Assembly (NCBI GenBank): GCA_013407085.1
Contig: JACCGJ010018413.1
Coordinates: 37,810 to 101,809 of the forward strand
Origin: Atriophallophorus winterbourni
Taxonomy: Eukaryota; Platyhelminthes; Trematoda; Plagiorchiida; Microphallidae
Length of the DNA stretch: 64,000 nucleotides
Reading direction: 5' to 3'
Each line of letters opens with the position of its first letter. The stretch's first letter is position 1. Shown piece by piece: positions 34,832 to 45,859 of this stretch. Both the position numbers and the translations under genes were made by a program. The notes under the pieces are model-generated. The model searched no databases and was not told the origin of the DNA. It was given only the letters and a program-made list of their open reading frames with translations.

Positions 34832-36895
34832 GTAGGTTTGTGACTAAATCGCTGGAGCGCGGTGTGATGTAGGACTTGCTGGGAGCTAAATTAGCTTAAT
34901 GTGGGACAACTTCCCGCGCAAGGTCACTTGATGTCTGTAATGCGAAACCGGTCTTCGAATACTTTTAAAAGTAATCACAGTGGTCACATTCTAGCAGTTC
35001 ATTTAATCTTATGGAAGGTCTTTATATCCGCGGATATACACTGATAACACAATGGTGGTAACCATAAATGTACGTCATCCGATAACTAGACATGGCTGAC
35101 CTGTCAATCTTCTAGCCGAGTACAGCCTTGGCGGATGCAGCAGTGTTCACACACACACAGTGCTTCATCTAGCGTGACTTTCGTGGTAGCTGAGTTGTTT
35201 CACTTCCATTTCTGAGAGATAAGTCACAACTAGCTGCGTTGTAAGCAGCATGGTATTTTACTACTTTAAACCACTTATAGTTTTTGATTTAAAGCGCTTT
35301 TTCACCTTAAACAAAATGATCCAAGAGTTGGTATGGTATGATATGAAAGCACAAGCCTGGCTAGGCAAAGTGCCGCACAGTCACGGACTGCTCCGAAACA
35401 ATGGGATCGAATGGCTAACCAGTTACTACTTCGACGAGGCACGGCAATGCGACAGTACTTGACATTCGATTGAAGTGAGATCAAATTAACGAGGAATGTT
35501 CTTCTATTAGCTAAACAAAGTATTTTTCAATGTAATGTGTGGCTCATATCTCAGCAGTTCGTATTTTTTATTTGTATTGTTTCGGTGCAAAACTTCCCAC
35601 CGCAGAGCATTTCGTTTTCATCCTTGCCCGGACTTTTTCCGATGTTTTTGCCATTGTGTGTGACCTGTTTGCTTTTGTTTTCATTTGCTGGTGAAACTAA
35701 TATGTTTCCATGTAACACATTATCAATTTTTCAAACTAAAGCAAACACGTCATCATGCCAAACATTTTCGTATTCTTCTTCTTGGTGACCCACACCAATG
35801 AAACTGCTGTTAGCATAGCGCTTATATATTAATATTGGTACGTGATCAAGCCGTGTTCACGTACATCGAGAACCTCTCCCACCGCTTCAACTGTGAACCA
35901 ACCTCTATCCTTTATGATTGTAGAACATGTAAGTCGCCCTCTGTTTATGCTTTCGATCAAAAATAATGTGGATGGCTGTAGGGAGTTTAGTGTACAGTTC
36001 GGAAATGGGGTGAAATCTCGTTTATAACCAGATGTGAAACTAGAAGGAAGACACTCAGCAGCGAGCGAAGATGACCTGTCTCTTGTTCTTATGAAACAGA
36101 AGAGGTGTGATGGTTTTTGACAACGTGAAATGAGAGTTGATGATTTGCGCATGTGTGACTTAACCGGGACGCGTAAGTTTGATGCCACAGGCTGTGGTTG
36201 TCGAATCCTTTGTAAGTGAGTTTATATGCCAAAAGTTGTCTTATAAATGAAAAACACTCAATTGGCGCACGGACCATTGGGAACAGTGAACCCGCTGTCG
36301 ATACTCTTCCGATTTACTAACGCCAACAGTCCGAAGATAGTCGTGTGGCTATTGAGAATATGCTTTCGTATGAACATCCTTTCGATGGATCCCTTTGTCA
36401 TAAAACCTCCGTTTATAACTATGCTCGTTGTTCTACCGGCATCGGGAGCGGTCAAAATCATATCATGTTTACACACACCTCAATCATTTTTTGCCAGACC
36501 TTGTACGTTTTAATTTGAACGTGTGCATTTCCTACACTAATTAATTACCTACATTATTATTTAGCGATAATTCTTTAATCGTATGATCCTTTTATACAGC
36601 CGGTGATGATGGGGTTTGTTTTTGTAAGCATGGCATTTATACATTATTTTACTGCTTAGCATGTTCCTCACAATGCATGCTTATCAGCCATCTTGCCTTG
36701 AAATGCTGCTTCCGTTGTTACGCTGCAGTTTCGTTCATCCTTAATTTGCAAATCGTTTCTTTATTTGGTATTGACTCGGTATCCCAGACTACAGACTGTG
36801 GCACTTTGTCTAATTTATAGCGTCACACACACATTAAACTCAATAAAATCTTTATCGCCAAACTTCAAATTTGATGTAAACTCTTCCATTGTCAG
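34832..36895 (+). other. Formin intron 13
   Basis: A 2.1-kb intron with a short piece of repeat C at 35337-35396. The overlapping frames at 35829-36188 (-), 35842-36027 (+) and 36247-36513 (+) show no family features. Confidence 0.6.
35337..35396 (+). repeat. Dispersed repeat C, short copy
   Basis: GAAAGCACAAGCCTGGCTAG, then GCAAAGTGCCGCACAGTCAC. Only the first 60 bases are present. Confidence 0.7.
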
Positions 36896-37080
36896 ATGAT
36901 TCTCTTCGCGGTAAATCCGTCACTGTACCAGAAGGACCTACCGCCGGGTCTGTCCGTAACAAAGTGGAAGCGCTGGGGAAACCGAGCCCTGGGAAGCTGG
37001 AGCCCAACGGTGGCAATATATCGCCTCAACCAGAAAGCGTCAAATTGCTGACCGAACGACACGCGAGCATATCAGAAAAG
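36896..37080 (+). CDS. FHOD-type formin, coding exon 14 (last one seen)
   Basis: Encodes DDSLRGKSVTVPEGPTAGSV, VEALGKPSPGKLEPNGG and VKLLTERHASISEK. The acceptor is tccattgtcag and the donor is AAG/gtattt. It enters with two bases and leaves in phase 0. Exons 1-14 sum to 2103 bases (701 codons from 12960) with every phase consistent. The proline-rich FH1, the FH2 actin-nucleating domain and the DAD tail are not found downstream in the window, so the gene must continue past 64000 unless it is truncated here. Confidence 0.8.
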
Positions 37081-37371
37081 GTATTTTTTACTTGAATTTC
37101 TATCTGGTGTATCTACAAGTGTTTCATATGTATTATCTTTACTAACTTTGGCGGAAATTGAATCACCTAGAGAGGTTCTGCGTAGTCTCTAGATTCATTA
37201 TGTATACGGACTTGCACATCCATACTTCTAAACTTCTAAAGAATTTTTGCACATGATGGCCTTTAATCTGTTTCGGAAGTTTGCGTGTGATACAACACTG
37301 TCATAAAGCATTCCATGTAACATCACTTTCCGTTCCATTGTTAGTCTGGTTGAGCACTGAATTGGATTTCT

Positions 37372-39600
37372 CTATGGCCTCGCTGCTTGCAATGCCAGTT
37401 TAGAACGGCTGGGTAAGTAGGTTATCTGCGGTTCGTCGTAAATCTGCTTTCGGTATTTAAAGCCGCGGTCAATTCCAAGAGCTTCCATATCTGTTTTGCA
37501 AACGTCTTTGTGCCGCAAGTCTGCCCAATTGTCGACCTCCTGGTTGCTACTCACCATAGAGTAAATCTTTCGGAATACGACCATTTTCCATTCTGCAACG
37601 TGGTCAAGCTACCGCAGGCGGCGCTGTCGTAGTAGGGTGAACATGCTATGTATACCAGCTTTTGAAAGCACTTCAGCATTAGTCACTTTGTCCATCCACG
37701 ATATGTTCAAGATACGACGGATGCCTCATAGATGGAAAGCATTTAGCTTCCGTTCATGTCTTGCGTGAGAGGTCCAGGTTTCACTGCCGTACAGCAAAGG
37801 GTATACCATCATCTTTGTCTTTACAGTCAACTTGCGTTTACCCCAAACACGAGAGTTCAATCGGTACAAAAAGAAAACTGCTGTGCTAATCGGCTTATCA
37901 ATCTCTGTGTCTAGCGAGAGGTTATCCGCAATGATTGAAACAAGATATGTGAAATGATGCACTGGCTTAAGCTGACACTTTCCAACAGTTATGATTGGAG
38001 GCGATACAATCACTTGACCAAGCAATTTGGTCTTGCTCATGCTGATTGTTAGCCCATAGTTTTTGCATGTCGACGAAAAACTCCATTGGCGACTGGAGGT
38101 GTTCTTGGGAGTGAGCAATAGTGGCTGCATTGTCGGCAAACAGCAAGTCACGGATTAGCACATCCCACACCTTGGTTTGTGCTCTCAACCGGTTCAGGTT
38201 GAAAAGCTTGCCATCACTTCGCGTGTGTAGGTAAATGCTTTCTGTTCTCGTCCAAAAAGCATGCTTCAGAAGCAGAGCAAAGAAAATGCTGAACAGCGTG
38301 AGAGAAAGAACACAACCCTGTTTGATGCCTTTGCGAATTTCAAAGGCTTCTGAGCGCGTCATGCCAGATTGGGACGACATTTGAACATTTTGAAAATACC
38401 CTCCGAATGACGTACTCGAATGCCTTCGTCAAATTGATAAAAACAGCATATAATGGCATACGCTGTTCCCGACATTTTCTTGAAGTTGTCTCATGGAGAA
38501 GATCATGTCAACGGTTGATCTTCCCTTGCGGAAGCCACATTGAGATTCAGAGTAAACTCTATCATCCAACACTTGTAGCCGGATCCGTAAGACTTTAGCA
38601 AACAATTCGCCTACAATATTCGGAAGGTAGATTCATCAGTAATTTTGGCAGTCGTCTCTATCACCCTTATCTTTAAATAGCGTGATGATCTTGTGAGTCA
38701 CACTCATCCTGCCAGCACATGGTAAAGAGGCTGTAATAATGCTGCTCTACAGCATTTGATGAGCTCAGGTGAAATTACATCTGCACCAGGGTCCTTCCCA
38801 GTCGCTAAGCGGTCGATTGCCCTGTTGAGCTCATCAAGAGTAATTCGAGTATCTAGATGTTCAACGGTTGTCAACCGCTCAACATTTTAAAGTGCATGCT
38901 GTAAAACCGTACTGTCCCTAGGGTAGAGAGAGTAGAAGAGCTCTTTCCATCTGCTGAGTTTTGTGGACAATCAGGGCACTAGAAGCAGACTTACCGGGAG
39001 CCGTTTTAAGTTTGTTTGGACCAATGGCTCTATCGATCCCGTCATACATACCGTGAAAATTTCCAGTATCCGCGGCTTTTTGGATACCGAGGCTAATTTC
39101 AGTCCATTAGTCATTTGCACATCGTCCTGCAGTTTGTTGGACCTTATTTCTAGCTGCTATTAGAAGTCGTAAGTTTTAATCTGTTGGCATACCTTTGAAC
39201 TTCAAGAATGCTGACCGCTTCTCGTCCCACCAGCAGTCATCTCAGAAGCATTTGCTTTTGACCAGTCGCTCGCTCGTGCTCTCTTTGGACCGTAAGTTGA
39301 AATTGCAACTCGGCAAATGCAGCTTTTTAGAGATTCCCAGTTTTCTGAAGCCAATTGGAGTTTGGTTGTCTTGTTGAACTCGGCTGTGAAGGCTCTTGCC
39401 GTTAAATCTAGATAGGATAAGAGATGAATGCTCCATAATTCTTCCCTCGCTACGCTTTTGTGAACAGTTGGATCTCCACCTATGTACTTGTTGGGAAATG
39501 CGTTTATCTCGACTCGATTGTATAATCCCCTTAATTACCAACATACGCATCGGTCTAGTGGTTATTAGCATCTCCCACATCTCTCCCTACCTTAGTTCAA
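37372..39600 (-). pseudogene. Decayed RTE-type LINE (reverse transcriptase)
   Basis: The minus strand carries, in element order, a linker region (39580-39242), then reverse transcriptase pieces: IRKGIKQGCVLSLTLFS, DGKLFNLNRLRAQTKVWD and LIRDLLFADNAATIAHS (38380-37967), then YGSETWTSHARHERKLNAFH and the C-terminal DLRHKDVCKTDMEALGID (to 37372). These are typical RTE-clade blocks. The catalytic YADD is FADN, and the ORF is split into at least four frames. It is long dead. The endonuclease part is missing or unrecognisable. Confidence 0.85.
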
Positions 39601-39680
39601 GCCGCTCTTTTAATTTCAGACATCCAGTGTAATTGGTTTCCTTACTTACTTACTTTTGTGCGGCTGGCTCCACGAGTGGA

Positions 39681-42065
39681 TTAGCCGGCTTCATTAATGT
39701 CTCGGATCGCACCAGCCCACGCACGTCGATCGGAGGCGAAATCGTTGCAGATCCTGATCCAGTCTCGTTCCCACCTGCGAACTCCGTAGACGGTACGCAG
39801 ACCCAGGGTGTCTACATCCTCTTTCACAGTTGACAGCCAGGTTTTCACTTGACCACCTTGCCGCCGACGCCAGGTGCGAACGGGTTTGGGGTCGATGACG
39901 AGTTTTGGAAGTGCTGTGTCTGTCTTTCGGAGGACGTGGCCAAACCATTGCAGCCTTCGCCGTTGTATGTGAGCGGAAAGTGGAGATAGTCCGCTGCAAC
40001 GCTCTCGTACGGCTGCGTTAGATACTCGGTCAGTATATCGGATGCCCAAGATTACCCTAAGGCACCAATGGTCGAACACTTCTAATGTGCGTACATCCTG
40101 TGACCTTAAAGGCCATGTCTCGCATCCATAAAGCAGTACAGGGCGGATCGCTGCTTGATAAACACGCGTCTTAGTTTTTAGGCTGATCCCGGGCTTGCGC
40201 CAAAGGGTGCCTTTCAACTGCAAAAACGCATTACGAGCACGATCGACCCTTAACTTCACTTCATCTTTCGCCTGACCATTGGGCAATATACTTGAGCCGA
40301 GGTATTTAAAGACTGGAACGTATTCAATCGGACAACCCTGGACGCGAAGTGGCTGGATGCCTGGTGTGTCGGTATAAAAAAATGCCTTGGTCTTAGCCGC
40401 GTTTATCTCAAGACCGACTTTCGCGGCAGTGGCACTAATGCGGTCTAAAACGCTTTGCAGCATTTCGGTATTGTCGCCCAGAATGACTATATCGTCAGCG
40501 TAGTCAAGGTCGGAAATCCATAGATCCGTTGAAATTTGCACCCCTTGATAGTCTGTTAACGCCTGGTTCATTATCCAGTCTACGACATAGTTAAACATAA
40601 CCGGCGATAGCGGGCAACCTTGCCTGACTCCTGTGTGCAAGTTAAATTCACGCGATTCTTCACCGTAGACACGAACCCGTGCCCTTGTAGAGCTGTAATA
40701 GGCTCTGATTAGGTTGACGAGCTTTAATGGAACCCCATCCGATAGCATGATGTCCCATAAACAACCACGGTCTACGGAGTCGAAGGCGGCGCGGAAGTCA
40801 ATAAAGCAAGCTATCGTTTGCTGTTGATACCGTGCACGGTGCTCGAGGATCCTGCGTAAAGTAAATATTTGATCTACGCAACCCATCCCAGGGCGAAATC
40901 CACCTTGGTTAACTCTGGTGCGCAGATTTCTTTCGGCGGAGAACCGATTAAGCAGGAGCGTTGCAAACACTTTAGCAGCGGTGTCGATTAGACTTATTCC
41001 GCGGTAATTGGAGCACACAGATTTATCTCCACGTTTCGGCAGTGGTAGAATGATAGACATCCCCCAGTCTGATGGGAAAACTTCCGTCTCCCAGATCGAA
41101 CAAAACAGCCGATGTAGCGGAGATAATAATACGTCGGCACAGGCTTTAATAAGTTCAACGGAAATTCCGTCCTCACCTGGCGATTTACCATTTTGCATTC
41201 GTCGTAAAACACTTGATATCTCGTATCCTGATGGTGCCTCGCAGTTGACCGGGTATTCACAGCTATTTATCGGGGAAGTGAATACTGCATTGATAGATGA
41301 CGGGCGGTTCAGTAGCTGACTGAAGTGCTCAACCCACCTATCTATCTTTTGATGAAGGTCAAATATCATCTGTCCTGACGAATCTCGAAGGTTAGTACAA
41401 AAACCACAGCTTCCAGATGCTCTGCGAATCAGGCGAAACAGTCGTCCAAAGTCTCCTATACTTGCTGCGGCTTCCATTTCGGATGCGGTTTCTGCCCAAT
41501 ATAGCTGACGATCCTTGCGGGCTGATCGTGTAGCAGCTCTCCTAAGGAGGCGGTAATCAGATGCACCATGCATTCGGGCGTCTCGTGCCCGGGCAGAGAG
41601 CTCGATGGTGTTCTGAGAAATCCAATCTCGTCGGCGACGAGAGGCCGTGCCTAGGGTTTTTAGTGCTGCAGTCTGAGTAGCGGTCTTCAGTCTGGACCAA
41701 TGTTGTTCGACTGATGCATCACTCCCATCCAACCGCTCAGCGATATCGTCAATAAGCTTCTTACGTTGGTCCGGGTTTCCTAAGGCTTCCAAGTTTAAGC
41801 GCTTCCTAGGAGATTTCCTTTGGCGGTTGAGCAGGCAAAGTCGGAGCTTTGCGCAAACAAGCGTGTGATCGGTGCCTGCTGCGTTCACTGTTCCGGCTCC
41901 ACGATAGGACCTACAGTCGAGCACCGAAGACATCCAACGTGCGCGAATTAGAACATAATCGATCTGGTTCGCCGTTCTACCATCGTTCGAGTACCATGTG
42001 ACCAAGTGTTTTTTTAGGGTGCTGGAATTTAGTATTACAGACGCATAGGTGATTGTAAGCCGCAA
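39681..42065 (-). CDS. LINE reverse transcriptase ORF, 794 codons, intact
   Basis: It starts within the end of the endonuclease (YASVILNSSTLKKHLVTWYS, then NQIDYVLIRARW and GTDHTLVCAKLRL, roughly residues 8-70). The reverse transcriptase follows: KSPGEDGISVELIKAC, LPKRGDKSVCSNYRGISLID, QGGFRPGMGCVDQIFTLRRI, CFIDFRAAFDSVDRG, GVRQGCPLSPVMFN and DYADDIVILGD (the catalytic aspartates), then VFKYLGSSILP. The end has LLYGCETWPLRSQDVRTLEV and RRRLQWFGHVLRK. All reverse transcriptase motifs are intact over 2.4 kb without a stop, so the insertion is fairly recent. The listed Met is only the first in the open frame; the natural start lies upstream in the broken endonuclease. Confidence 0.9.
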   Translation of the reverse strand: MRLTITYASVILNSSTLKKHLVTWYSNDGRTANQIDYVLIRARWMSSVLDCRSYRGAGTVNAAGTDHTLVCAKLRLCLLNRQRKSPRKRLNLEALGNPDQRKKLIDDIAERLDGSDASVEQHWSRLKTATQTAALKTLGTASRRRRDWISQNTIELSARARDARMHGASDYRLLRRAATRSARKDRQLYWAETASEMEAAASIGDFGRLFRLIRRASGSCGFCTNLRDSSGQMIFDLHQKIDRWVEHFSQLLNRPSSINAVFTSPINSCEYPVNCEAPSGYEISSVLRRMQNGKSPGEDGISVELIKACADVLLSPLHRLFCSIWETEVFPSDWGMSIILPLPKRGDKSVCSNYRGISLIDTAAKVFATLLLNRFSAERNLRTRVNQGGFRPGMGCVDQIFTLRRILEHRARYQQQTIACFIDFRAAFDSVDRGCLWDIMLSDGVPLKLVNLIRAYYSSTRARVRVYGEESREFNLHTGVRQGCPLSPVMFNYVVDWIMNQALTDYQGVQISTDLWISDLDYADDIVILGDNTEMLQSVLDRISATAAKVGLEINAAKTKAFFYTDTPGIQPLRVQGCPIEYVPVFKYLGSSILPNGQAKDEVKLRVDRARNAFLQLKGTLWRKPGISLKTKTRVYQAAIRPVLLYGCETWPLRSQDVRTLEVFDHWCLRVILGIRYTDRVSNAAVRERCSGLSPLSAHIQRRRLQWFGHVLRKTDTALPKLVIDPKPVRTWRRRQGGQVKTWLSTVKEDVDTLGLRTVYGVRRWERDWIRICNDFASDRRAWAGAIRDINEAG

Positions 42066-42736
42066 ACTCGATCAGTCGATCGTCGTTCGCGCAGCGCTAC
42101 CCTAGGCCAAATTTTCCCAGGATTCGGTTTGTTGCGGAATCTGCTGATCCTGTACGAGCGTTCCAGTCACCAGCCACAACCAGAACGTCGTTTCCAGCAA
42201 CTCTATCGACTACGGATTGAAGTTGGTTATAAAATATCGTCTTTTTTAGTTTGGTCGGCTGATAGTGTTGGGGCATACACCGAAACGACTGTTATATTCA
42301 AAGGGTGACCCCTCAGCCGGACCACCGCAATTCTCGGGGATACAGGCATCCATTACATGAGTGCTTGTTTAGCATGGTCGCTGAGCGCTATCGCTACTCC
42401 ATGCTGACCAGATCCATCCTCGGGCCCACTATAAAAAAGCCAATAATTACGATCGACTCCGGGGACCTTGATCCATTTGGATCCGTGTCCGGGAAGGCGG
42501 ACCTCGGAAAGACAAGCAACATCTACTTGGTAGTCCAATAAAGAGCGCATCGTGATTGCTTGACTACCAACGTCACGCAGTGGCCGTACGTTCCAACATC
42601 CCAGATAAAAGACCTTACGGATATTTATGGCCCCAGCTAGCTTACTTTTCACCCTAGCCGCTGGGAGAGCCAAGGGCGCGTCGCGTCTCGGGAACAACGT
42701 AGCAGAGAGCTGAGATATACGTTGAGACATCGTCAT
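42066..42736 (-). pseudogene. LINE endonuclease domain, broken
   Basis: From 42736 the minus strand reads GCWNVRPLRDVGSQAITMRS, VDVACLSEVRLPG and GSGQHGVAIALSDHAKQAL, the first half of an EEP endonuclease. A TAA at 42353-42355 interrupts it. Downstream pieces YAPTLSADQTKK and VAGDWNARTGS (with the catalytic D and N) lie in two other frames before 42065. At least one nonsense change and two frame changes are visible. Confidence 0.85.
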
Positions 42737-42739
42737 GAA

Positions 42740-43251
42740 GTTTCTTGGGGATAGTGTACAAGTGATGTCCCCAGCACCACTCGGTGTTTGTTCGAGTACA
42801 CCTCTCTAGCCTTTGCACAGCCAAGTGCGACCTACAAGGCAGCAGGGAGTTGGCAGATAAACGCGCTGTGCGCCAGTTATCTACCTACGGGACTTCTCTC
42901 CGGATTTTTTCCTCGGGGTTTTCTCCCGAAGCCTTTCCCGCAATCGGGTGACACACAAGGCAGTGGGGGTTTGGGGTCAGGGTTTTCCTTCCCCTAGATG
43001 GATTGCCAGTAGCTGACGAGCTCCATCTGCCCGGAGCTAACTGGTTTTATGGCGCCAGTCACCCACCTTCGCCCCTTCTCCTGTCAGTAAAAGCAGTTCC
43101 GCCGGGCTTGTGAAAGCCACTCGTGCAGGCCAGGAGTTGGACTTGGTTGTCAGAGGCTATTTGAGACGCACGCCACGTGGGAGCATTTTATAGATAGTGG
43201 GAGGCTCATTCCTACTACCACCCCCGGCTGTGACAACCGTTGGAACCGTTT
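42740..43251 (-). other. LINE 5' leader
   Basis: GC-rich relative to its surroundings and non-coding. On the + strand it includes GGGTTTTCCTTCCCCTAGAT-like and CAGGAGTTGGACTTGGTTGT-like blocks, also found at 45410-45790. It probably holds the internal promoter of the LINE, by analogy with other LINEs. Confidence 0.7.
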
Positions 43252-44398
43252 TTGTTGATTACAAGCTTTCAAATTGTGAAAGTTAAATGCCAATCAGTAT
43301 ATGATTAATCTGTATTGTATATCAACGCATACTCGCGGTAAATCTTACAGTGTCGTACGAGATGCGAATATTTCCACAATATCCCTTTCAGCGCATCTGA
43401 CTGACTTAGCTTGACTTAGCCCTGTACATTCCTGGTAAAGCATCTGGCTGTAACAACTACATGCCAACCGTCTCTGCTTAGTGCAATTATTTTTAGCTGG
43501 GTTAATGTTGTTTCGGTGAATTTTCCCTTGCAAACCCTGGGTCTTCATAAAGTCTGTTTGCTTATCCACATTTTCCCTTTGTATTTAGGGTTTCAGTCCT
43601 GTGCTTGTCTTGCAACGTTGTTAGATGGGTTGCATATCGTGTGACCTAACCAACACCATTATATATTCTCCATTATATGTACGACAGGGTTTGGCTCAGT
43701 TCTTTATGGCAGGTCAATCATTGAATACTGTTTACACCGTCCAATCTTGAGTATATGGCTTACGACTCTATTATCAAAGGTTGAGAACAGGGTGGTAATA
43801 CTTTTCGTTTCTTACCATGTCTCGGACTCAAAATGAGAACTGATTTAATATAAGCGTTGAAATCGCAAATCTTACTCCGGTAGCAAAAAGCGTTTGAGTC
43901 GGTCGTAACATATTTGACAATATTTTTGCTTTGTGGATGCGGTTCATTACCTTTTTGTTCGCTTGAATTGAGCGAATGTTCTTTCGACGAGCATCGCTTC
44001 TCTATTTAGGTCTTACTAATTTTCGTTCATCTTCAGTGTTCCATACTAAAGCTCACCTAATGAATTTGTTGACTCGTTTGCTGAATTGTCCGATCCAATA
44101 TTTTACATAAATCTAAATCGAATGTTACATTTTTTGAGCAATAAATATTGTATTCTAACTTGAGCTTTTATATTTTTAAGAAGCTCACTTCAGCTAAACC
44201 AGATTCGAAAATTTGGAAAATATCTCACGCAACATGAGTCCAGCAAGATTGTTATTAGTGAACAGTCGAAGTTACGAATTAAACAAGGTTTCCGTAAAAG
44301 AAATCTAATTCCACAGCATTTTACCTAACATAACGCCAGGTAGATTCAAGATTTAATTTTGACTCTTGAATTGAATCCTGTATTTCCATCACACTCAA
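43252..44398. other. No gene seen
   Basis: AT-rich sequence between two LINE copies. Short frames only. No repeat that I can match. Confidence 0.5.
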
Positions 44399-44441
44399 AC
44401 CCATCGACCGGTATCCTGCTGTTTTCACTTTTCGGGCAAGG
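44397..44441 (-). pseudogene. Decayed hammerhead motif, family A
   Basis: Minus strand: helix II region, then GATACCGGTCGATGGG. Stem III ACCGGU is kept, but CUGAUGA has become CCGAAAA and GAAAC has become GAUAC. Inactive. Confidence 0.55.
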
Positions 44442-44764
44442 ACAATACTATCAGGATCCATATTTCTTGTTTGTCATAGTCATCACCTTTTTGTTTAGAC
44501 TTTAGTGAGAATATTCAAATTGTAATCTTGTGGTAGACATAACCACATTCTAGATAATCCCGACTGCAATATCTCAACAGTTACTAAAAGTAAGTCGATA
44601 AAATATCCCATTTACCACACGAGAAATGAAATACGCAAAACGAGAACTCATTTCGTTTTATTCACGAAACTGCAGTCATTGATTATTTTTTGTTTCAATT
44701 CACACGCTGCATTCCCGCATGTTTTTCAAGGTAATTTCAAGCGGTAATGATCCAGTATATCTGC

Positions 44765-45790
44765 GTTGTTGTTGTTATCCTCCATCGGTTGATGTCGGCC
44801 ATGGATATACATCACCATTGCATAAATTTTCATGTTCCACCGCTTTTTGAACAGCCTACTTTCTTACGCCTCTGATATTCGAGACGTCGTCATGAAATCC
44901 AGGAAGAATGGACCGGACGTTCCAGGTTCCAAGTTTCAGAAATGACATTGTTTTAGTAGCTCGTTTCTGTGGTGCGGAAAATACAGTCTGTTTGTTGGTT
45001 TATTCCTAATCCCCATGCATCCAATGAGGATAGAAGACCGTGGCGAGATGGCATCATATTGGCTGGGGGCTGCCCAGCTTGATGCGGGCGGTAGCCGTCC
45101 AATGAGACCTGAAAGTCTCTCCCACCGTCGGAAGAAGCCCCAGGCCCTGAGCTCTACGCTAATCGAGTCATAGCTTTCAACAGGTATCTGCTGCTTCCCG
45201 CGTTACTATCCGTAGAAGCGGAATGGAGTGTCCTCTGCATTGGTGCGTTGTGATGTACGCCAGGACAGTTCAAAGTGGAGATCCAGCTGCTGCCCATGCA
45301 GCAAGTGCTCCCTCTCCACGCCACCACCGGAACCAAAGGAACAGTTATGCTGATACATTTGAACAACGATGCCGTCGCAGGTGTTGGCGGGGCTAAGTTG
45401 AATAAAACTTCGGACTGCCTAACGGGACTCTGGCTCCAGATTTTTTCTCGAGGTTGACTCCTGAAGCCTTTTCCATGATTGGATGTCGCCAGAAGGCAGT
45501 AGAGCCTTCAGCTAAGGGTTTTCCTTCCCCTAGGTGGACCTCCTTCATGGAATTACGAGCTCCACTTGCCCGAAGCATGCTGGTTTTGAGGCACCAGTCA
45601 GCCGCCTTTTTGCCCTTTCTCCTGTCAGTAGAAGCAGTTTCACCGGGTCACACAGGTCCACTGGTGCAGGCCAGGAGCTGGACTTGGTTGTCAGAGGCTA
45701 TATGAGACGCGTGCCATTGGAGCATTTTTGTAATTGGGAGCTTATCCCCAAAAGCGCCCCGGCTTTGACAACCTTGGAACTCCTGCGTAG
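44765..45790 (-). mobile_element. Internally deleted RTE element with both ends
   Basis: On the minus strand, a leader homologous to 43251-42885 (45790-45410) is followed by the start of an RTE endonuclease: KLGTWNVRSILPGFHDDV, then SNIRGVRK (about 44945-44870). It then joins directly to an RTE 3' end (VEHENLCNGDVYPWPTS) and an AAC-repeat tail at 44776-44765. Everything between the endonuclease start and the 3' end, including all of the reverse transcriptase, is missing. A small non-autonomous derivative with preserved ends is the simplest reading. Confidence 0.7.
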
Positions 45791-45814
45791 AACATAATTT
45801 TACGTGTTGGTGTT

Positions 45815-45818
<4 letters not shown>

Positions 45819-45853
<35 letters not shown>
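45819..45853. repeat. (TA)n microsatellite
   Basis: About 17 TA units, followed by TAATAAT. It lies next to the 5' end of the internally deleted RTE copy. Confidence 0.95.
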
Positions 45854-45855
<2 letters not shown>

Positions 45856-45859
45856 ATAG

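Larger units (their letters stand above)
39641..43251 (-). mobile_element. Nearly full-length non-LTR retrotransposon (3.6 kb)
   Basis: On the minus strand this runs from a 5' leader (43251-42740), through an apurinic-type endonuclease region, to a reverse transcriptase ORF, and ends in a GTAA tetranucleotide tail (39655-39641). The leader matches that of another copy at 45410-45790, and both stop at nearly the same base, which marks the true 5' end. The endonuclease is broken, so the copy is probably not autonomous. The family is near the RTE/CR1 part of the LINE tree; I cannot fix the clade by eye. Confidence 0.85.

Noticed and set aside
41008..41319. Open frame on the + strand inside the LINE
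   Set aside because: It is the antisense shadow of the 794-codon reverse transcriptase ORF.
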